45,470 nt of DNA. It comes from Pallidibacillus pasinlerensis (lineage in GTDB: Bacteria > Bacillota > Bacilli > Bacillales > Caldibacillaceae). Positions 27,901 to 36,274 of the stretch are shown here, piece by piece. The translations under genes and the position numbers were made by a program. Each line of letters begins with the position of its first letter. The first letter of the stretch is position 1. The stretch covers positions 1 through 45,470 of the forward strand of contig NZ_JAACYS010000018.1 in assembly GCF_009996845.1 (NCBI RefSeq), in the 5' to 3' direction. The notes under the pieces were generated by a model. It had not been told where the DNA came from. It did not search any database and worked only from the letters and a program-made list of their open reading frames with translations.

Positions 27901-28160
27901 TGGCGCAATTATACGTTGAATCGCAAGAATATGATGAGGCCATTTTTTGGTGTGAAGAAATTTTAACGATGGATCGTACATGGGAAGAAGCCTATCGCCT
28001 ACTTATGTACTGTCACTATCAAAAGAATAATCGTAACTTAGCGATACAATATTATGAACAATGTTGTAAAGTGCTCGAAGAAGAATATGGCTTTGAACCG
28101 ATGGAGTCGACGAAACAAATGTATGAAATGATCATTGATGAAGGGCTGGGGGTGTATTAA
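24915..28160 (+). CDS. MalT-like ATPase/TPR activator with SARP-type C-terminus
   Basis: 1081 residues. N-terminal STAND-type ATPase: Walker A GAGYGKST (46-53), Walker B TYLVLDDYHLVD (about 135-146). A long helical TPR-like region follows (about 360-800; e.g. AYEGLAKIYIDTIQPVVAEQYLLKAIKLL cut by further repeats). From about 826 there is an OmpR-like winged helix (KTFGGFEVYLGDR to LWPDTNSKNIEKEFKVI) and then a BTAD domain to the end. Domain order is MalT-like but the DNA-binding end is SARP-like rather than LuxR. It probably senses a ligand and activates the divergent liv operon and the acyl-CoA synthetase. ATG follows GTGAGGTGA; ATG 24918 is equally possible. Confidence 0.9.
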   Translation: MMKPVIPIIETKLIPPFVKKNVIHRQKLMRKMHNISKHPLTIVHAGAGYGKSTALSLYMNSFQKNCCWYTIDINDDDIIPFITHVVYAIKKCFEDFGEELLAYMNNLTSFIRDGEIQILHALFIKELSAINEETYLVLDDYHLVDHSFSINQWIEKTIEHLPNHVHIIISSRTKPKLDPLITKWKVTGKLLEIDKNDLALEKDEVELFFDENNNGNLTEEQLSSIYELTEGWVISVSLIAEQVKNGTQLDAILNYQHTSMDDLFHYLALEVLAKQTPIMQSFIEQVAVLEEISPELCNEILGVPGSEALLEKLVESNAFMMKISNHQYRFHALFKAAIERKVEEEQIQLYKQLNEKAARYYEKQKNWEMAISHLEKIQNYDWIAAILNEGADDLLKNGKLEKLAGYLKTIPDEFKRKYLSLLFYEGEVQRYLAYYEKAKNCYLELIEHAEISGSSLLTAMAYEGLAKIYIDTIQPVVAEQYLLKAIKLLEKFKGKDDVETIEIYGLMAENLINSGQAKKAEKWFKKLAGLQKIMATNNLDARMFLRTGQLEKAKQLLVKRLQDEEHNRTLPQTHRETEIILAYIELCLGNGQEAKRYAQKGIEQGIKSKNIFVEACGWMRLGHANQILNDYDPSLSEKCYLTALELMEKIHVSRGKAEPNMGLCILYSRRGEFERALEIGKLALYETENVQDQWLASFIRLSMGIASYQCGRLEDAKNYFEHARDFFKTHGDPYGYTLSLCWLSFYYLANEDWENFKFVVTSFLQEVQLGNYEFLFSKPTQFSPKDMQSFIPLLMKAKELDVYPPFVQSILQSLGYNDIDSHPGYTLRVKTFGGFEVYLGDRLVTDKDWQRGKAKELFQFLLIKRESWYTKEQIYDQLWPDTNSKNIEKEFKVILNACNRALEPNRKARSSPFYIYRRNNMYGINPKAVIEIDYEQFEHWIKEGLREKHTDKAISLLLQGLHHYKGRFMEGTLDIPLFENLQTHLQTLFLRGAEKLAQLYVESQEYDEAIFWCEEILTMDRTWEEAYRLLMYCHYQKNNRNLAIQYYEQCCKVLEEEYGFEPMESTKQMYEMIIDEGLGVY

Positions 28161-28310
28161 ACCTTAGCTCTATCTTTTTGCAAAACTTACGAAATGAACA
28201 CACTTTTTATATAAATTACAAACTATACTTCGGGTTTTATTATTTCATTTTCCATATAGTTTGATAATATAAAATAAAAATAATTCTATTTAAAACTTGG
28301 GGGCTGAATG

Positions 28311-28976
28311 ATGGTCAATATATTATACATTGAAGATGATAAAGAAATTGGAGAGTGGGTTTACGAAAGTTTAAAAGAACATGGATTTAACATAACATGG
28401 TTCCAATCAGGTGAAGGTATTGAAAAGCAATTATCGAAAACAGATCTCGTGATTCTTGATGTCATGCTTCCAGGTTTAGATGGATTTTCCATCGGGAAAA
28501 GGATTAAAAAAGCTCGCGATATTCCGATCCTTATGTTGTCTGCAAGAACGGCCATCGATGACAAAGTTGAGGGACTTAGTTTTGCAGATGACTATTTAAC
28601 GAAACCTTTTCATATGGAAGAATTGTTGGCACGAATTGAAGTTTTATTAAGACGATACAATAAACATGAAAAAGTATTGCAACTTAAACATCTAACTATT
28701 CATATGAAAGATATGTTAATCATTAATAACGAAACATCAGAGGAAATCCAATTAACCGGAAAACAATATCAAATCTTCCAATATTTTCTCCGGCATCTCA
28801 ATCAAATTTTAACTAAGGAACAATTGTATGAAGGTGTTTGGGGAGAACCGTATATTGAAGGCGACAAAACATTGATGGTTCATATTCGCTATTTACGAGA
28901 AAAAATAGAAAAGGATCCAGCAAATCCGGAAATTATTGAAACGATACGTGGGATTGGCTATCGGGTGAGAAAATGA
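28311..28976 (+). CDS. OmpR-family response regulator
   Basis: About 221 residues. The receiver domain has acidic pocket EDD (near residue 8), phospho-acceptor Asp50 in LVILDVMLPGLDGF, and the Lys in DDYLTKPFHMEELLARI. The C-terminal winged helix ends in MVHIRYLREKIEKDP and IRGIGYRVRK. ATG 28311 is better spaced from GGGGG than ATG 28308. Its stop overlaps the kinase start by four nt, so they are coupled. It most likely controls the ABC exporter downstream. Confidence 0.93.
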   Translation: MVNILYIEDDKEIGEWVYESLKEHGFNITWFQSGEGIEKQLSKTDLVILDVMLPGLDGFSIGKRIKKARDIPILMLSARTAIDDKVEGLSFADDYLTKPFHMEELLARIEVLLRRYNKHEKVLQLKHLTIHMKDMLIINNETSEEIQLTGKQYQIFQYFLRHLNQILTKEQLYEGVWGEPYIEGDKTLMVHIRYLREKIEKDPANPEIIETIRGIGYRVRK

Positions 28977-30316
28977 AATTTTTTAAATCATTACAAGCAA
29001 AATATATGCTCATTGTCATAACTGCCCTATTTTTTGTTTACATTTTATTTTTAGCAACATCGATTGCTGTATTTAACATTAATGGACATGAAGAACTGGA
29101 GACGGCTAAAATTGAAAGAGAATGGCATCGAGAGGCGAATGCAATCGAAAATCCGTCTATGATTACCGAGCTATTCGAACATTGGACAAACCGATATCCA
29201 GATGCATCCATGTTTTGGATTAATGAAAAAGGGCGCCTCACCGCACATCATAATCTTAAGGAAGATTACCCACCCATTTGGGATGCTTCTTATACTGCTA
29301 AGTTTATTAAGGAACGCTATGATAATGATCCATTTACAGTAATTGCTTTTGTCGGTGAAGAGCAAAAACATGGTTTTCTCGTATACGAGATTCCAAGAGA
29401 TAAACTAGAACAAGACTACGTTGAAACAAATAGCCAATTTTTATCAATTTCAGTTCCACTTGGGATTATCCTATTTATCTTTGTTTCTTATTTATTTTTC
29501 AGAAAAATACGTAAGCGACTTGTAAACTTGCAAGATGCAATGGAGATTCGGGATAATGACGGTTTACCAATTGCAATTCCTGTTAAAAAAGAGGATGAAA
29601 TCGGTAGCTTAGAACATGCCTTTAATCATATGGTTGCTGAACTACGAAAAAGTCGAAAACGGGAACAGGAAGAAGAACAATTAAGAAAAGAATTAATTGC
29701 TAATTTATCCCATGACATCCGAACACCGTTAACGAAAATTCGTGCCCATTCTTATACTCTTCAAAAAGAGACGCTATCTGAACAAGCTCAAGAATCGATA
29801 AAAAATATGAATGAATCAATTAATAAAATGGATACTTTAATTGAAAACTTAATGTCCTATACGTTATTGCATGCTAATAAATTTGAATTTAAATCAGAGG
29901 ATGTTGATGTTGTAAGATTGTTACGAACTTCAATTGCTTCCTGGTATCCATTATTTGAGAAAAATGGATTTGAAATTGATGTCCAACTTGAACAGTTTAA
30001 GGAGAAAGAATGGAATATAGACCCGATTTGGATGGAACGAATTTTTGATAATCTTTTTCAAAATGTAATCCGTCATGCAGCTGATGGGAAATATATCGGG
30101 TTGCGAACAGAATCTACAGATGAGTATGATGCTCTTATTATTGCGGATCGCGGGAAAGGAATGAATGCTTCATCTACCGAAAAAGGAGCGGGCATTGGCC
30201 TTGCCATCGTCGATATGATGATTAAAACGATGAATCTCGATTGGAAAATTGATTCAACAAATAACGGTACAACGATTAAAATATTGCGTTATAAATCTTT
30301 CGAAAAGGCTGTCTAA
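28973..30316 (+). CDS. sensor histidine kinase
   Basis: 447 residues. TM1 lies at about 11-31 and TM2 at about 155-175, with an extracytoplasmic sensor domain of about 120 residues between. HAMP follows, then the H-box LIANLSHDIRTPLTKIRAH with His about 247, N-box NLFQNVIRHAADG and G-boxes DRGKGM and GAGIGLAIV. The gene order regulator-kinase-ABC ATPase-permeases is that of peptide-antibiotic sensing and detoxification modules such as B. subtilis ycbLMNO. The inducing compound is unknown. Confidence 0.93.
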   Translation: MKFFKSLQAKYMLIVITALFFVYILFLATSIAVFNINGHEELETAKIEREWHREANAIENPSMITELFEHWTNRYPDASMFWINEKGRLTAHHNLKEDYPPIWDASYTAKFIKERYDNDPFTVIAFVGEEQKHGFLVYEIPRDKLEQDYVETNSQFLSISVPLGIILFIFVSYLFFRKIRKRLVNLQDAMEIRDNDGLPIAIPVKKEDEIGSLEHAFNHMVAELRKSRKREQEEEQLRKELIANLSHDIRTPLTKIRAHSYTLQKETLSEQAQESIKNMNESINKMDTLIENLMSYTLLHANKFEFKSEDVDVVRLLRTSIASWYPLFEKNGFEIDVQLEQFKEKEWNIDPIWMERIFDNLFQNVIRHAADGKYIGLRTESTDEYDALIIADRGKGMNASSTEKGAGIGLAIVDMMIKTMNLDWKIDSTNNGTTIKILRYKSFEKAV

Positions 30317-30337
30317 TAGGCAGTCTTTTCTTTTTTA
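30303..30337 (+). terminator. terminator between kinase and ABC genes
   Basis: AAAAGGCTGTC and GGCAGTCTTTTC form a stem with G-U pairs around a short loop, followed by TTTTTT. It overlaps the kinase stop and would uncouple regulator expression from the exporter. Confidence 0.65.
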
Positions 30338-30374
30338 AACAAAATTTAAACTTCCCCTCTCCCTCTTTTTAACC
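30334..30374 (+). promoter_or_regulatory. possible response-regulator operator before the ABC genes
   Basis: Direct repeats TTTAAAC at 30334-30340, TTTAAAC at 30345-30351 and TTTAACC at 30368-30374 are 11 and 23 bp apart, the near-helical phasing used by OmpR-family regulators. They lie between the kinase terminator and the ATPase start. The first copy shares bases with the terminator T run, so chance AT-richness is not excluded. Confidence 0.35.
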
Positions 30375-30408
30375 TTCACTGGATAAGCTAGAAGGTGAGG
30401 TGATTGGA

Positions 30409-31320
30409 ATGGAATTTATTGTACAAACAAATAATTTAACGAAACGTTTTGGTAAACATACAGCTGTTTCAGCAATTAATTTGAAAATACGAAAAGGAGA
30501 AGTGTACGGCTTTCTTGGTCCGAATGGTGCTGGTAAATCGACAACGATTCGTATGCTCCTTGGTTTAATGAAGCCTACTTATGGTTCAATTCGGATTTTT
30601 AACGAAGATTTAAACAAGAATCGAATTAAAATTTTAAAGCAAGTTGGATCACTTGTTGAAAATCCTTCTTACTATCCACATTTAACTGCATACGAAAATT
30701 TAGAAGCATTGAGAAAAATATTAGGAGCGCCAAAATCAAGAATCGAAGAAGTATTGGCCATTGTCCGTTTAAGTGATGTAGCTAATAAAAAAGTGAAAAG
30801 TTTCTCCCTTGGAATGAAGCAACGATTAGGAATTGCAGCAGCCTTATTGCATTCACCTAAACTACTTATTTTAGATGAGCCAACAAATGGTCTTGACCCG
30901 AACGGCATTATTGAAATGCGCAATTTAATTAGGAGATTGCCAAAAGAATACGATATGACCGTCCTTATTTCGAGTCATATTTTATCTGAAATCGATCAAA
31001 TCGCAACTTCCGTCGGTGTTATTTCGAAAGGTAGTTTAATTTTCCAAGGACCGATTGAAGAAATGCGCAAAAAAGCAAATCCAAAAATTCGTATAACTGT
31101 AAACGAACCACAACTTGCTTATCAATCTCTTTTAGCAAATGGTATTCAAGTAGATTCACAGAATCAACATTTATATTTATCAGAACAAACGGATAACGAA
31201 GTTGCTAAAGCTGTGAAATGTCTTATTAAAAACGACTTTTCCGTTTATCGTGTTGAAGAAGAAAAACAATCATTGGAAGATATTTTCCTGCAAATGACGA
31301 AGGAGGGAAATCTACAATGA
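30409..31320 (+). CDS. ABC exporter ATPase, BcrA/lantibiotic-immunity type
   Basis: About 303 residues. Walker A GPNGAGKST, Q-loop near LVENPSYYPHLTAYENL, signature FSLGMKQRLGIA and Walker B LLILDEPTNGLDPNG. The C-terminal ~90 residues form the regulatory extension seen in BcrA, MutF and SpaF ATPases. It energises the two following permeases. ATG 30409 sits after GGTGAGGTGA; the GTG at 30400 is inside that region. Its stop overlaps the next start (ATGA). Confidence 0.92.
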   Translation: MEFIVQTNNLTKRFGKHTAVSAINLKIRKGEVYGFLGPNGAGKSTTIRMLLGLMKPTYGSIRIFNEDLNKNRIKILKQVGSLVENPSYYPHLTAYENLEALRKILGAPKSRIEEVLAIVRLSDVANKKVKSFSLGMKQRLGIAAALLHSPKLLILDEPTNGLDPNGIIEMRNLIRRLPKEYDMTVLISSHILSEIDQIATSVGVISKGSLIFQGPIEEMRKKANPKIRITVNEPQLAYQSLLANGIQVDSQNQHLYLSEQTDNEVAKAVKCLIKNDFSVYRVEEEKQSLEDIFLQMTKEGNLQ

Positions 31321-32027
31321 TTGGCAAACTTTTACAAGCAGATTTTATAAAAATTAAACGAAAGGGTTTTTGGCTTTTAAGTTTTCTTGGTGCTTTCGGG
31401 GTTGTCGGTTTACAAATTGTAAACTACAGCTTACGATACGACTGGTTAATCCAACAAAGTGATGATAAGTGGTTGTACTATTTATACAATGTTCATTCTT
31501 TTACGGCTATGGCGCTAGTATTAGGGATTGTTATTTTAACATCGTTAATCGCTAGTGTAGAAGATGAAACAAATGCTTGGAAGCAGTTAATTGCATTACC
31601 CGTTTCAAAAATGACGGTATATTTATCAAAGTTTACTGTTCTTGCAACTTTACTATTTATCTCTTCTACACTGTTAGCCATTTTTACATTCAGTTATGGT
31701 TTGTTTCTTGATTTAGGTGAACCAGTTCCTTATATAGAGATTCTAAAATTTAGCTTTTACCCATATTGCGCATCTCTGCCTATATTAGCATTTCATTTAT
31801 GGATCGCAACGGTTTCAAGAAATCAAGGAATCCCGATCACATTTGGAGTCATTGGCTGTATCGCAACCTATTTAGCCTATGTTTTACCCGACTGGGTCAT
31901 TTGGAAATGGCCGACATTAATGAATGATTGGAATGACCCGTTAATGAATGTTTGGCTCGGTATAGGATTTGGAATACTCCTCTATTTCATTGGAATGTTT
32001 GATTTTATTAGAAGGGATGTGAAATAA
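31317..32027 (+). CDS. ABC-2 type permease, first subunit
   Basis: 236 residues, six membrane helices, with the N-terminal amphipathic segment LLQADFIKIKRKGFWLL typical of lantibiotic-immunity permeases (MutE/EpiE/SpaE group). The block EDETNAWKQLIALPVSKMTVYLSKF matches the family's cytoplasmic loop. It overlaps the ATPase gene by four nt. It forms a heteromeric channel with the next gene, likely expelling or resisting a peptide antibiotic (inference from context). Confidence 0.88.
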   Translation: MIGKLLQADFIKIKRKGFWLLSFLGAFGVVGLQIVNYSLRYDWLIQQSDDKWLYYLYNVHSFTAMALVLGIVILTSLIASVEDETNAWKQLIALPVSKMTVYLSKFTVLATLLFISSTLLAIFTFSYGLFLDLGEPVPYIEILKFSFYPYCASLPILAFHLWIATVSRNQGIPITFGVIGCIATYLAYVLPDWVIWKWPTLMNDWNDPLMNVWLGIGFGILLYFIGMFDFIRRDVK

Positions 32028-32768
32028 ATGCTATTTTCGATTATGCGCTCAGAATGGTTTAAATTACAGAAATCAAAAGTGAGTTCAATCATTATGCTCG
32101 GTCCTGCACTTGGATTTATTATGGGCTATTTAAATAATGAACCGTTACAAGCTCAACAAATAAATGGTTGGTTCATTATGTTTATGTATAATAGTTTAGT
32201 TTACGGGTTGCTTTTTCTTCCGTTAATGACGGGTGTTTTAGCCGGAACGATTTGTCGCTACGAACATCAAGCCGGTGGTTGGAAACAACTATTATCAATG
32301 CCAGTTACAAGAAATAAAGTGTTTATAGCAAAATACCTTATTTTAATTCTTCTAGTATTACTAATTCAATTTCTATATTTTAGTGCGATGTTTGTTGCTG
32401 GTATCTTAAAAGGAATTCCTGATCCTTTTCCACTTGAAATAGCTTTAAAAAGTATATTAGGTGGATGGATCGCAACTTTTCCTTTGTTAGCCTTGCAATT
32501 ATGGATGTCAATTATGTGGAAAAGTTTTGCTGCGCCTTTTACCGTGAATGTGATTTTTACATTACCATCCATTATGGCCGTTAACTCGGAAACATTCGGA
32601 CCCATTTATCCATGGGCACAACCATTTCTCATGATGCACAATTTTACAGATAATATGGACACTCTTTTTTATGTGCCAGCGGAACAGGTTCTCACAATTG
32701 TCGGTGGGAGTTTCCTTCTATTTTTCATAGGAGGTCTGATTTACTTTAGGAGAAAGGAATTGTTTTAG
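32028..32768 (+). CDS. ABC-2 type permease, second subunit
   Basis: 246 residues, six membrane helices, paralogous to the preceding permease: SEWFKLQKSKVSSIIMLGP at the N-terminus and CRYEHQAGGWKQLLSMPVTRNKVF in the same loop position. It begins directly after the stop of the first permease. The two together replace the single or triple membrane subunits of bacitracin or lantibiotic systems. A long hairpin terminator follows. Confidence 0.88.
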   Translation: MLFSIMRSEWFKLQKSKVSSIIMLGPALGFIMGYLNNEPLQAQQINGWFIMFMYNSLVYGLLFLPLMTGVLAGTICRYEHQAGGWKQLLSMPVTRNKVFIAKYLILILLVLLIQFLYFSAMFVAGILKGIPDPFPLEIALKSILGGWIATFPLLALQLWMSIMWKSFAAPFTVNVIFTLPSIMAVNSETFGPIYPWAQPFLMMHNFTDNMDTLFYVPAEQVLTIVGGSFLLFFIGGLIYFRRKELF

Positions 32769-32777
32769 TATTAAATC

Positions 32778-32838
32778 GTTCACCATCTAGTAGCTAGTGT
32801 TGCATATAATGCATTCTAGAATGGTGAACACTTTTTTC
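32778..32838 (+). terminator. terminator of the ABC exporter operon
   Basis: GTTCACCATCTAG (32778-32790) pairs with CTAGAATGGTGAAC (32816-32829), one bulged base, followed by ACTTTTTTC. Confidence 0.75.
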
Positions 32839-32887
32839 TTTTATTTCAAATACAGCCAATTACGAACACTAAACTAATATTTCCCGC

Positions 32888-32915
32888 TTGAATTTTTTCC
32901 CGGACCTCCTATAAT
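32888..32915 (+). promoter_or_regulatory. sigma-A-like promoter of topB
   Basis: TTGAAT (32888-32893), 16 bp spacer, TATAAT (32910-32915). The expected start point leaves a leader of about 85 nt before topB. Confidence 0.55.
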
Positions 32916-33006
32916 TTTAATAGAGTATAATTAAATTAACGCACTAGAAAACAATCATGCCGTATAATTAAAAACCTATTTCTATAGGAGGCGCAAAAGT
33001 AAAACG

Positions 33007-35172
33007 ATGAAATTAATTATTGCTGAAAAGCCGGATCAAGGGCGTACCCTGGCATCTATTTTTAAAACGAAAAAACAACAAGGCTATATTGAAATTATGC
33101 CCAATGATATCTTTCCAAACGGAGCCTACATGACTTGGGCGATTGGTCACTTAACTGAACTTGTCCCTCCCGAAAAGTACAATCCCGAATGGAAAAAATG
33201 GACCCTCGACACCTTACCGATGATTCCTGAGCGTTTCCAATATCAAATTACAAAAGATAAAGTTAAACAATTTTCGATTATTAAAAAGCTCGTAAATGAC
33301 CCGAAAGTAACGGAAATTATTCATGCAGGCGATGCTGGACGTGAAGGTGAACTCATCATTCGTAACATTCTCCGTTTAACTGGAGCCCGCCAACCGATGA
33401 AACGACTATGGATATCCTCCCTTACACCAAAGGCCATTAAAGAAGGTTTCCAAAAGTTATTAGATGAATCCGATACGAAAAATTTATATTACGAAGCATA
33501 CACCCGGGCTTGTGCTGATTGGATTGTCGGCATGAATGCATCACGGCTATATAGTATTCTTTTAAAACAACGTGGTTTTTCTGACGTATTTTCTGTCGGA
33601 CGTGTGCAAACACCAACCCTTGCACTCATTGTGAAACGGGAACTGGAGATTGAACAATTTGTCTCCGAACCGTTTTGGGAAGTGTTTGCTGACTTTTTAA
33701 TGGCTGGAAAAAAATATCGTGGAAAATGGGAGCTTAAAGGAGATTCACGTATTAAGACTGAGGAAATGGCCAATAAAATTGCCGCCTTTTGTCAAAACAA
33801 ACCGGCGGAGGTTACGGAAGTAAAACGGGAGAAAAAGGAATTTCAACCACCGATGTTGTATAACTTATCTGCCCTTCAGGCGGATGCGAACCGGCTTTTT
33901 AAATTTCCTCCGAAAAAAACATTAGATGTTTTACAAGGTTTATACCAAAAAGGAATTGTTTCTTATCCTAGATCTGATTCCAGATTCGTGACACCAGGTG
34001 AAGCAGCTAGTTTTCCTGATATTTTACAAAAACTTTCGCAACAACAAAAATATGCGGACTACTTCCCGCTTCCGATTCAATCCATTATGAATAATAAGCG
34101 CTATGTGAATGAGAAAAAAGTAACCGATCACTATGCGATTATTCCGACCGAACAAATACCGAATATTGAAAAATTAAGTGGCGATGAACAAAAGCTATAT
34201 GATTTAGTCGTAAAAAGTGTGCTTGCTGCCCATTATCCGAAGGCAGTTTATGAATATACAACGATCACCACATTAGTGGACGGTCGCGCAACCTTTTTAT
34301 CAAAAGGAAAAGTGCAATTAGAAGAAGGTTGGCGGAAAGTGATTCCAGCTAGTGACAAAGATAAAGATCCAATCCTTCCGATTGTTGAAGATGGCGAAAC
34401 AGGTACCGTTGAAAAGGTACAAGTAAAAGAAGGAAAAACCCAGCCACCGAAACGATATACAGAGGGTCAGCTAATTACACTGATGAAAACTGCTGGTAAA
34501 CATATTGAAGATAAAGAATTAGAAAAAGTGTTGGCAGAAACAGAAGGTCTTGGTACGGAAGCGACCCGGGCTGGCATTATTACGATGTTGAAACAAAGAA
34601 AGTATATTGAAATTAAACGAAATCTCGTATATGCCACTGCCAAAGCAAAAATTTTAATTACCGCGATTGGGCAAGAACTACTTGCTTCACCAGAAATGAC
34701 AGCAAAATGGGAAAAACGTTTAAAAGAAATTTCAGAAGGAAAAGCGTCACCGGCCCATTTTATGCAAATGACGAATAAGATGATTACTCACTTAATTGAA
34801 GAAACGAAAAATAACATGAATAATTGGGAATTCGGTGAAGACGTAACTGAAAACTTTGTCCCACGAGAATATAAAAAGTCAACACCAAGAAAATTAGGGA
34901 GCTGTAAATTATGTGATGGCAATGTTGTCGATAAAGGGAGTTTTTATGGCTGTTCTAACTTTCAAAATAATGGGTGTAAATTTACGATTTCCAAAAAGAT
35001 TTTAGGAAAGTCTATAACCCAAGCCCAATTGAAAAAGTTATTAAAAGATGGCATTACAGATGAAATTAAAGGCTTCAAAAGTAAAGAAAAGGAATTTACG
35101 GCAAAACTAGCATGGAATGAGCAAGAGAAAAAATTAAATTTTGTCTTCGAGAAAAGCGGAAAACCTTCTTAA
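33007..35172 (+). CDS. topB: DNA topoisomerase III
   Basis: 721 residues, type IA topoisomerase. The Toprim domain has Glu in LIIAEKPDQGRTL and the acidic motif HAGDAGREGELI (about 108-119). The catalytic Tyr is Tyr320 in GIVSYPRSDSRF. The C-terminal zinc-like module has four Cys (CKLCDG, YGCSNFQNNGC). It decatenates and relaxes negatively supercoiled DNA. The ATG is oddly far (about 15 nt) from AGGAGG, but no in-frame start lies closer. Single-gene unit with a terminator overlapping its end. Confidence 0.95.
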   Translation: MKLIIAEKPDQGRTLASIFKTKKQQGYIEIMPNDIFPNGAYMTWAIGHLTELVPPEKYNPEWKKWTLDTLPMIPERFQYQITKDKVKQFSIIKKLVNDPKVTEIIHAGDAGREGELIIRNILRLTGARQPMKRLWISSLTPKAIKEGFQKLLDESDTKNLYYEAYTRACADWIVGMNASRLYSILLKQRGFSDVFSVGRVQTPTLALIVKRELEIEQFVSEPFWEVFADFLMAGKKYRGKWELKGDSRIKTEEMANKIAAFCQNKPAEVTEVKREKKEFQPPMLYNLSALQADANRLFKFPPKKTLDVLQGLYQKGIVSYPRSDSRFVTPGEAASFPDILQKLSQQQKYADYFPLPIQSIMNNKRYVNEKKVTDHYAIIPTEQIPNIEKLSGDEQKLYDLVVKSVLAAHYPKAVYEYTTITTLVDGRATFLSKGKVQLEEGWRKVIPASDKDKDPILPIVEDGETGTVEKVQVKEGKTQPPKRYTEGQLITLMKTAGKHIEDKELEKVLAETEGLGTEATRAGIITMLKQRKYIEIKRNLVYATAKAKILITAIGQELLASPEMTAKWEKRLKEISEGKASPAHFMQMTNKMITHLIEETKNNMNNWEFGEDVTENFVPREYKKSTPRKLGSCKLCDGNVVDKGSFYGCSNFQNNGCKFTISKKILGKSITQAQLKKLLKDGITDEIKGFKSKEKEFTAKLAWNEQEKKLNFVFEKSGKPS

Positions 35173-35195
35173 TTTAGAGAAGGTTTTCTTGTTTA
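35161..35195 (+). terminator. topB terminator
   Basis: AAACCTTCT (35161-35169) pairs with AGAAGGTTT (35178-35186), followed by TCTTGTTT. The stop codon lies in the hairpin. Confidence 0.7.
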
Positions 35196-35438
35196 TATAA
35201 ATAATGAAATGAAGCCTTTTATAATTTTAAACAGGATTGATGCGTACCAAATACAAAGTAAAACTAAAAAGAATAATGAACTATATTTTGTTAATTTCAA
35301 TCTCTCTTCTGAAAAGACTGGCTCTTCCGCATATTCCCAGCGATTCCCTAACATTAACGCTTCCTCTGGGTCCGTATATCCGAACAATAGTAAAAAGAAA
35401 ATGGGTATGCTAAGTGCAAATAAAATAAATGTCTCCAA
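35193..35438 (-). CDS. small membrane protein, possibly DUF6199-like
   Basis: 81 residues from TTG 35438, which follows GGGAGGGG; the longer reading overlaps that site. Two hydrophobic helices (TFILFALSIPIFFLLLFGY and SLFFLVLLCIWYASILF) flank a loop NRWEYAEEPVFSEERLKLT. The loop pattern W-x-Y-x4-P-S/F-E resembles small DUF6199-type membrane proteins, but I am not sure. Convergent with topB. Confidence 0.55.
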   Translation of the reverse strand: METFILFALSIPIFFLLLFGYTDPEEALMLGNRWEYAEEPVFSEERLKLTKYSSLFFLVLLCIWYASILFKIIKGFISLFI

Positions 35439-35521
35439 ACCATCCCCTCCCATTTTTAACAATTTATCTTTTATACGATAAAATTATCATAAAAGTTTCA
35501 AAAAAATTAAGGAGAATTATT

Positions 35522-36274
35522 ATGTTGATCAATTATCCTAACCTTCCATGGTTAGAAGAACGAACAATTTTATTTGCTTCAACGGGTAGTTTTGCTTACG
35601 GAACGAATACGGCACATTCTGACCGTGATTATAAAGGTATTTGTATTCCACCTATTGATTATTATTTCGGATTAAACGCTTTTCACCAATACGATACAAG
35701 CGGTGGGAAAAATTTTAAAAATACGAAAAATGATGTTGATGTAACGATTTTTCATATAAATAAATTCGTAATAAACGCCATGAAAGGTGTACCTAATAAT
35801 ATTGAACTGTTGTTTTTACGGAAAGAGGATTATTTGAAGTTAACTGATTTAGGAGAAATGCTTGTTGAAAATCGGCATTTATTTTTATCGAAACAAATTT
35901 ATCAAAAATTTGCCGGTTATGCCTTTTCGCAAAGAAAAAAATTAATTTCCAGTTTCAATTCTGAAAACAAGGAGTATGATACAAAACTGTTTATGCATAC
36001 GGTAAGATTACTTACAAGTGCCATTGAAATTTTAGAAACTGGAGATTTTCATACATATCGACCTAACCGACAAGAATTACTCGATTGTCGCAATGGAAAG
36101 TATTCATTTGAAAAAGCATTGCAGTTAATCGAAGTCTACGATCATCAATTATCCGTTGCCTATGAGAAATCGAAGCTTCCAAACCAGCCAAATAAAGAAA
36201 TAATCAATACGTTATTAATTGAAATCAATTTACGAGGGCATCAATTGCGCCCAGACGATATAAAAAATATGTAG
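35522..36274 (+). CDS. RlaP-type predicted nucleotidyltransferase
   Basis: About 250 residues. The N-terminal half has the polymerase-beta-like nucleotidyltransferase motif G-S-x3-G-x7-D-x-D (ASTGSFAYGTNTAHSDRDYKG) and a third acidic strand, NDVDVTIFHI. The C-terminal half is helical. It fits the RNA-repair-associated DNA polymerase beta family (PF10127), which includes B. subtilis YcgL. The nucleic acid or protein target is unknown. ATG 35522 follows AAGGAGAA; the longer frame start lacks a ribosome binding site. Confidence 0.85.
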   Translation: MLINYPNLPWLEERTILFASTGSFAYGTNTAHSDRDYKGICIPPIDYYFGLNAFHQYDTSGGKNFKNTKNDVDVTIFHINKFVINAMKGVPNNIELLFLRKEDYLKLTDLGEMLVENRHLFLSKQIYQKFAGYAFSQRKKLISSFNSENKEYDTKLFMHTVRLLTSAIEILETGDFHTYRPNRQELLDCRNGKYSFEKALQLIEVYDHQLSVAYEKSKLPNQPNKEIINTLLIEINLRGHQLRPDDIKNM

